Positions 63,130 to 64,000 of a stretch of DNA of 64,000 nt are shown in pieces. This stretch comes from Gnetum montanum. Its lineage: Eukaryota > Streptophyta > Gnetopsida > Gnetales > Gnetaceae. The stretch is taken from positions 145,646-209,645 of the forward strand of contig MNCI01000958.1 of assembly GCA_015680685.1 (NCBI GenBank), written 5' to 3'. Position numbers and translations under genes: made by a program. The notes under the pieces are model-generated. The model was not told the DNA's origin, ran no database searches, and worked only from the letters and a program-made list of their open reading frames with translations. Position 1 is the stretch's first letter, and each line of letters begins with the position of its first letter.

Positions 63130-64000
63130 GAAGCCTAGAAGCAATCACAGAGACCGCTGAACCCCAAATTGAAATAGATCGTTAAAGAGGAAATTGAACA
63201 ACTCCTCAAGAAAGGGTTCATCTATTCCATCACGGATAGTGAGTGGGTTAGTCCACTCGTAGTTGTGTCAAAGAAAGGTGGCAAATGGTAGGTCTACATC
63301 GACTTTAAGCTGGTTGAATATGGTAATGTTTAAAGATCATTTCCCATTGGCATTTATGGATCAAGTGTTGGACACCATATCCAAGCATTGTTATTATATC
63401 TTCTTAGATGGTTGTAGTGGCTATAACCAAATTTAAATTGCACTAGAAGATTAGGCCAAGACAATATTCAAGAGTTCTTTAGGAACTTTTGCATATTGAA
63501 AGATGTCATTCAATATGTGTAATGCCCCTGCAACATTTCAATGCTTGGTCCTTGGTATTTTCCAATAGCAAATAGGTAGTGGTGTGGAAGCCTTCATGAA
63601 TGACTTTTCCACCTATGGAGCTACATTTGAGCAAGCCTTGGACTACCTTGAACAAGTATTGAAGAGATGTGTTGAAACAAACTTGCAGCTCAACTGGCAA
63701 AAGAGCCATCTCATGGTCCAAGGAGGCATTGTGCTATGACACTGAATTTCGCAAAAAGGGATTGAGGTAGACCTAGAAAAGATAAGGGTCATCTAAGGAA
63801 TAACATGCCAACCAGAGACCGTTAAAGATGTTCAATCATTCCTTGGACACACTAGCTACTACTGATAATTCATGAAGAATTTTTCTAAGATTGCAAAGCT
63901 GTTGGTGGAACTTACAAAGAAAGATGCACCTTTCAGTTGGACCAAGGAATGTGAACATGCATTCCAACAATTAAAAGAGAAACTCATAGAAACACCAATC
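63130..64000 (+). pseudogene. Athila reverse transcriptase, partial
   Basis: NPKLK, IVKEEIEQLLKKGFIYSI, SEWVSPLVVVSKKGGKW and later HEEFF-like pieces align with the upstream RT at 52.1-53.0 kb. Several stops and frameshifts interrupt. The window ends in the connection region (AFQQLKEKLIETPI), so RNase H and integrase lie outside. Confidence 0.82.

Larger units (their letters stand above)
58630..64000 (+). mobile_element. Second Athila-type retrotransposon, cut by the window end
   Basis: The 5' LTR ends at 59545 with the same CCGCTCATCA ending as the upstream element; its start is placed at TGATGCATGC (58630), giving a similar length (916). The primer-site remnant TTAGCACTGTTGCTAGGGAC follows. 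Then come gag (59.7-61.95 kb), protease (62.15-62.73 kb) and RT (from 63.13 kb to the window end). It carries far more stops than the element at 48882, but its gag region is full length. Confidence 0.85.

Overview
This is a TE-rich stretch of plant nuclear DNA. It carries four plant genes with conserved intron structure and a nuclear tRNA gene, set among Ty1/copia and Ty3/gypsy (Tat and Athila lineages) retrotransposons. One intron of about 19 kb and many decayed LTR elements suggest a large genome, perhaps a gymnosperm; that is inference, and no marker in the window fixes the species.

Layout. 1-308: 3' end of an old gypsy LTR. 324-4970: decayed copia element, minus strand. 5671-32898: dihydroorotase gene, plus strand, seven exons, open reading frame intact. 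Its fifth intron (9074-28047) holds a 17.5 kb Tat-type gypsy element (10086-27569, minus strand). 35011-35083: tRNA-Ala(UGC), minus strand, beside a tandem array that includes a broken copy of the tRNA 3' end. 35369-39798: 26S proteasome lid subunit RPN3, plus strand, eight exons, intact. 43086-44037: small WW-domain/zinc-ribbon gene like CURLY FLAG LEAF 1, minus strand, two exons. 47474-47848: small heat-shock protein with a very short N-terminus, minus strand. 48882-57434: Athila-type gypsy element with both LTRs, a perfect TTTTG target duplication and a 168-base assembly gap. About 57868: tRNA-derived SINE-like repeat. 58630 to the window end: a second, more decayed Athila-type element, cut off by the window.

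The most unusual object is inside the Tat element. Between its protease and reverse transcriptase regions lies a separate transcription unit on the opposite strand (17321-21707). It has its own TATA box, eight inferred exons with GT-AG introns, and an FCP1/NIF-like HAD phosphatase-fold region whose catalytic residues look lost. Because it is antisense to the element's genomic RNA, its introns would survive retrotransposition. Two families of short inverted-repeat motifs link the unit to the rest of the element: one clusters around it and beyond integrase, the other occurs in its introns and in the LTRs. This suggests a long-standing part of the element rather than a recent insertion.

The two Athila copies can be compared directly. 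The upstream copy lacks about 1.4 kb that encodes the capsid core of gag in the downstream copy. Most of their stop codons can be explained by C-to-T or G-to-A transitions, as expected for methylated, silenced repeats.
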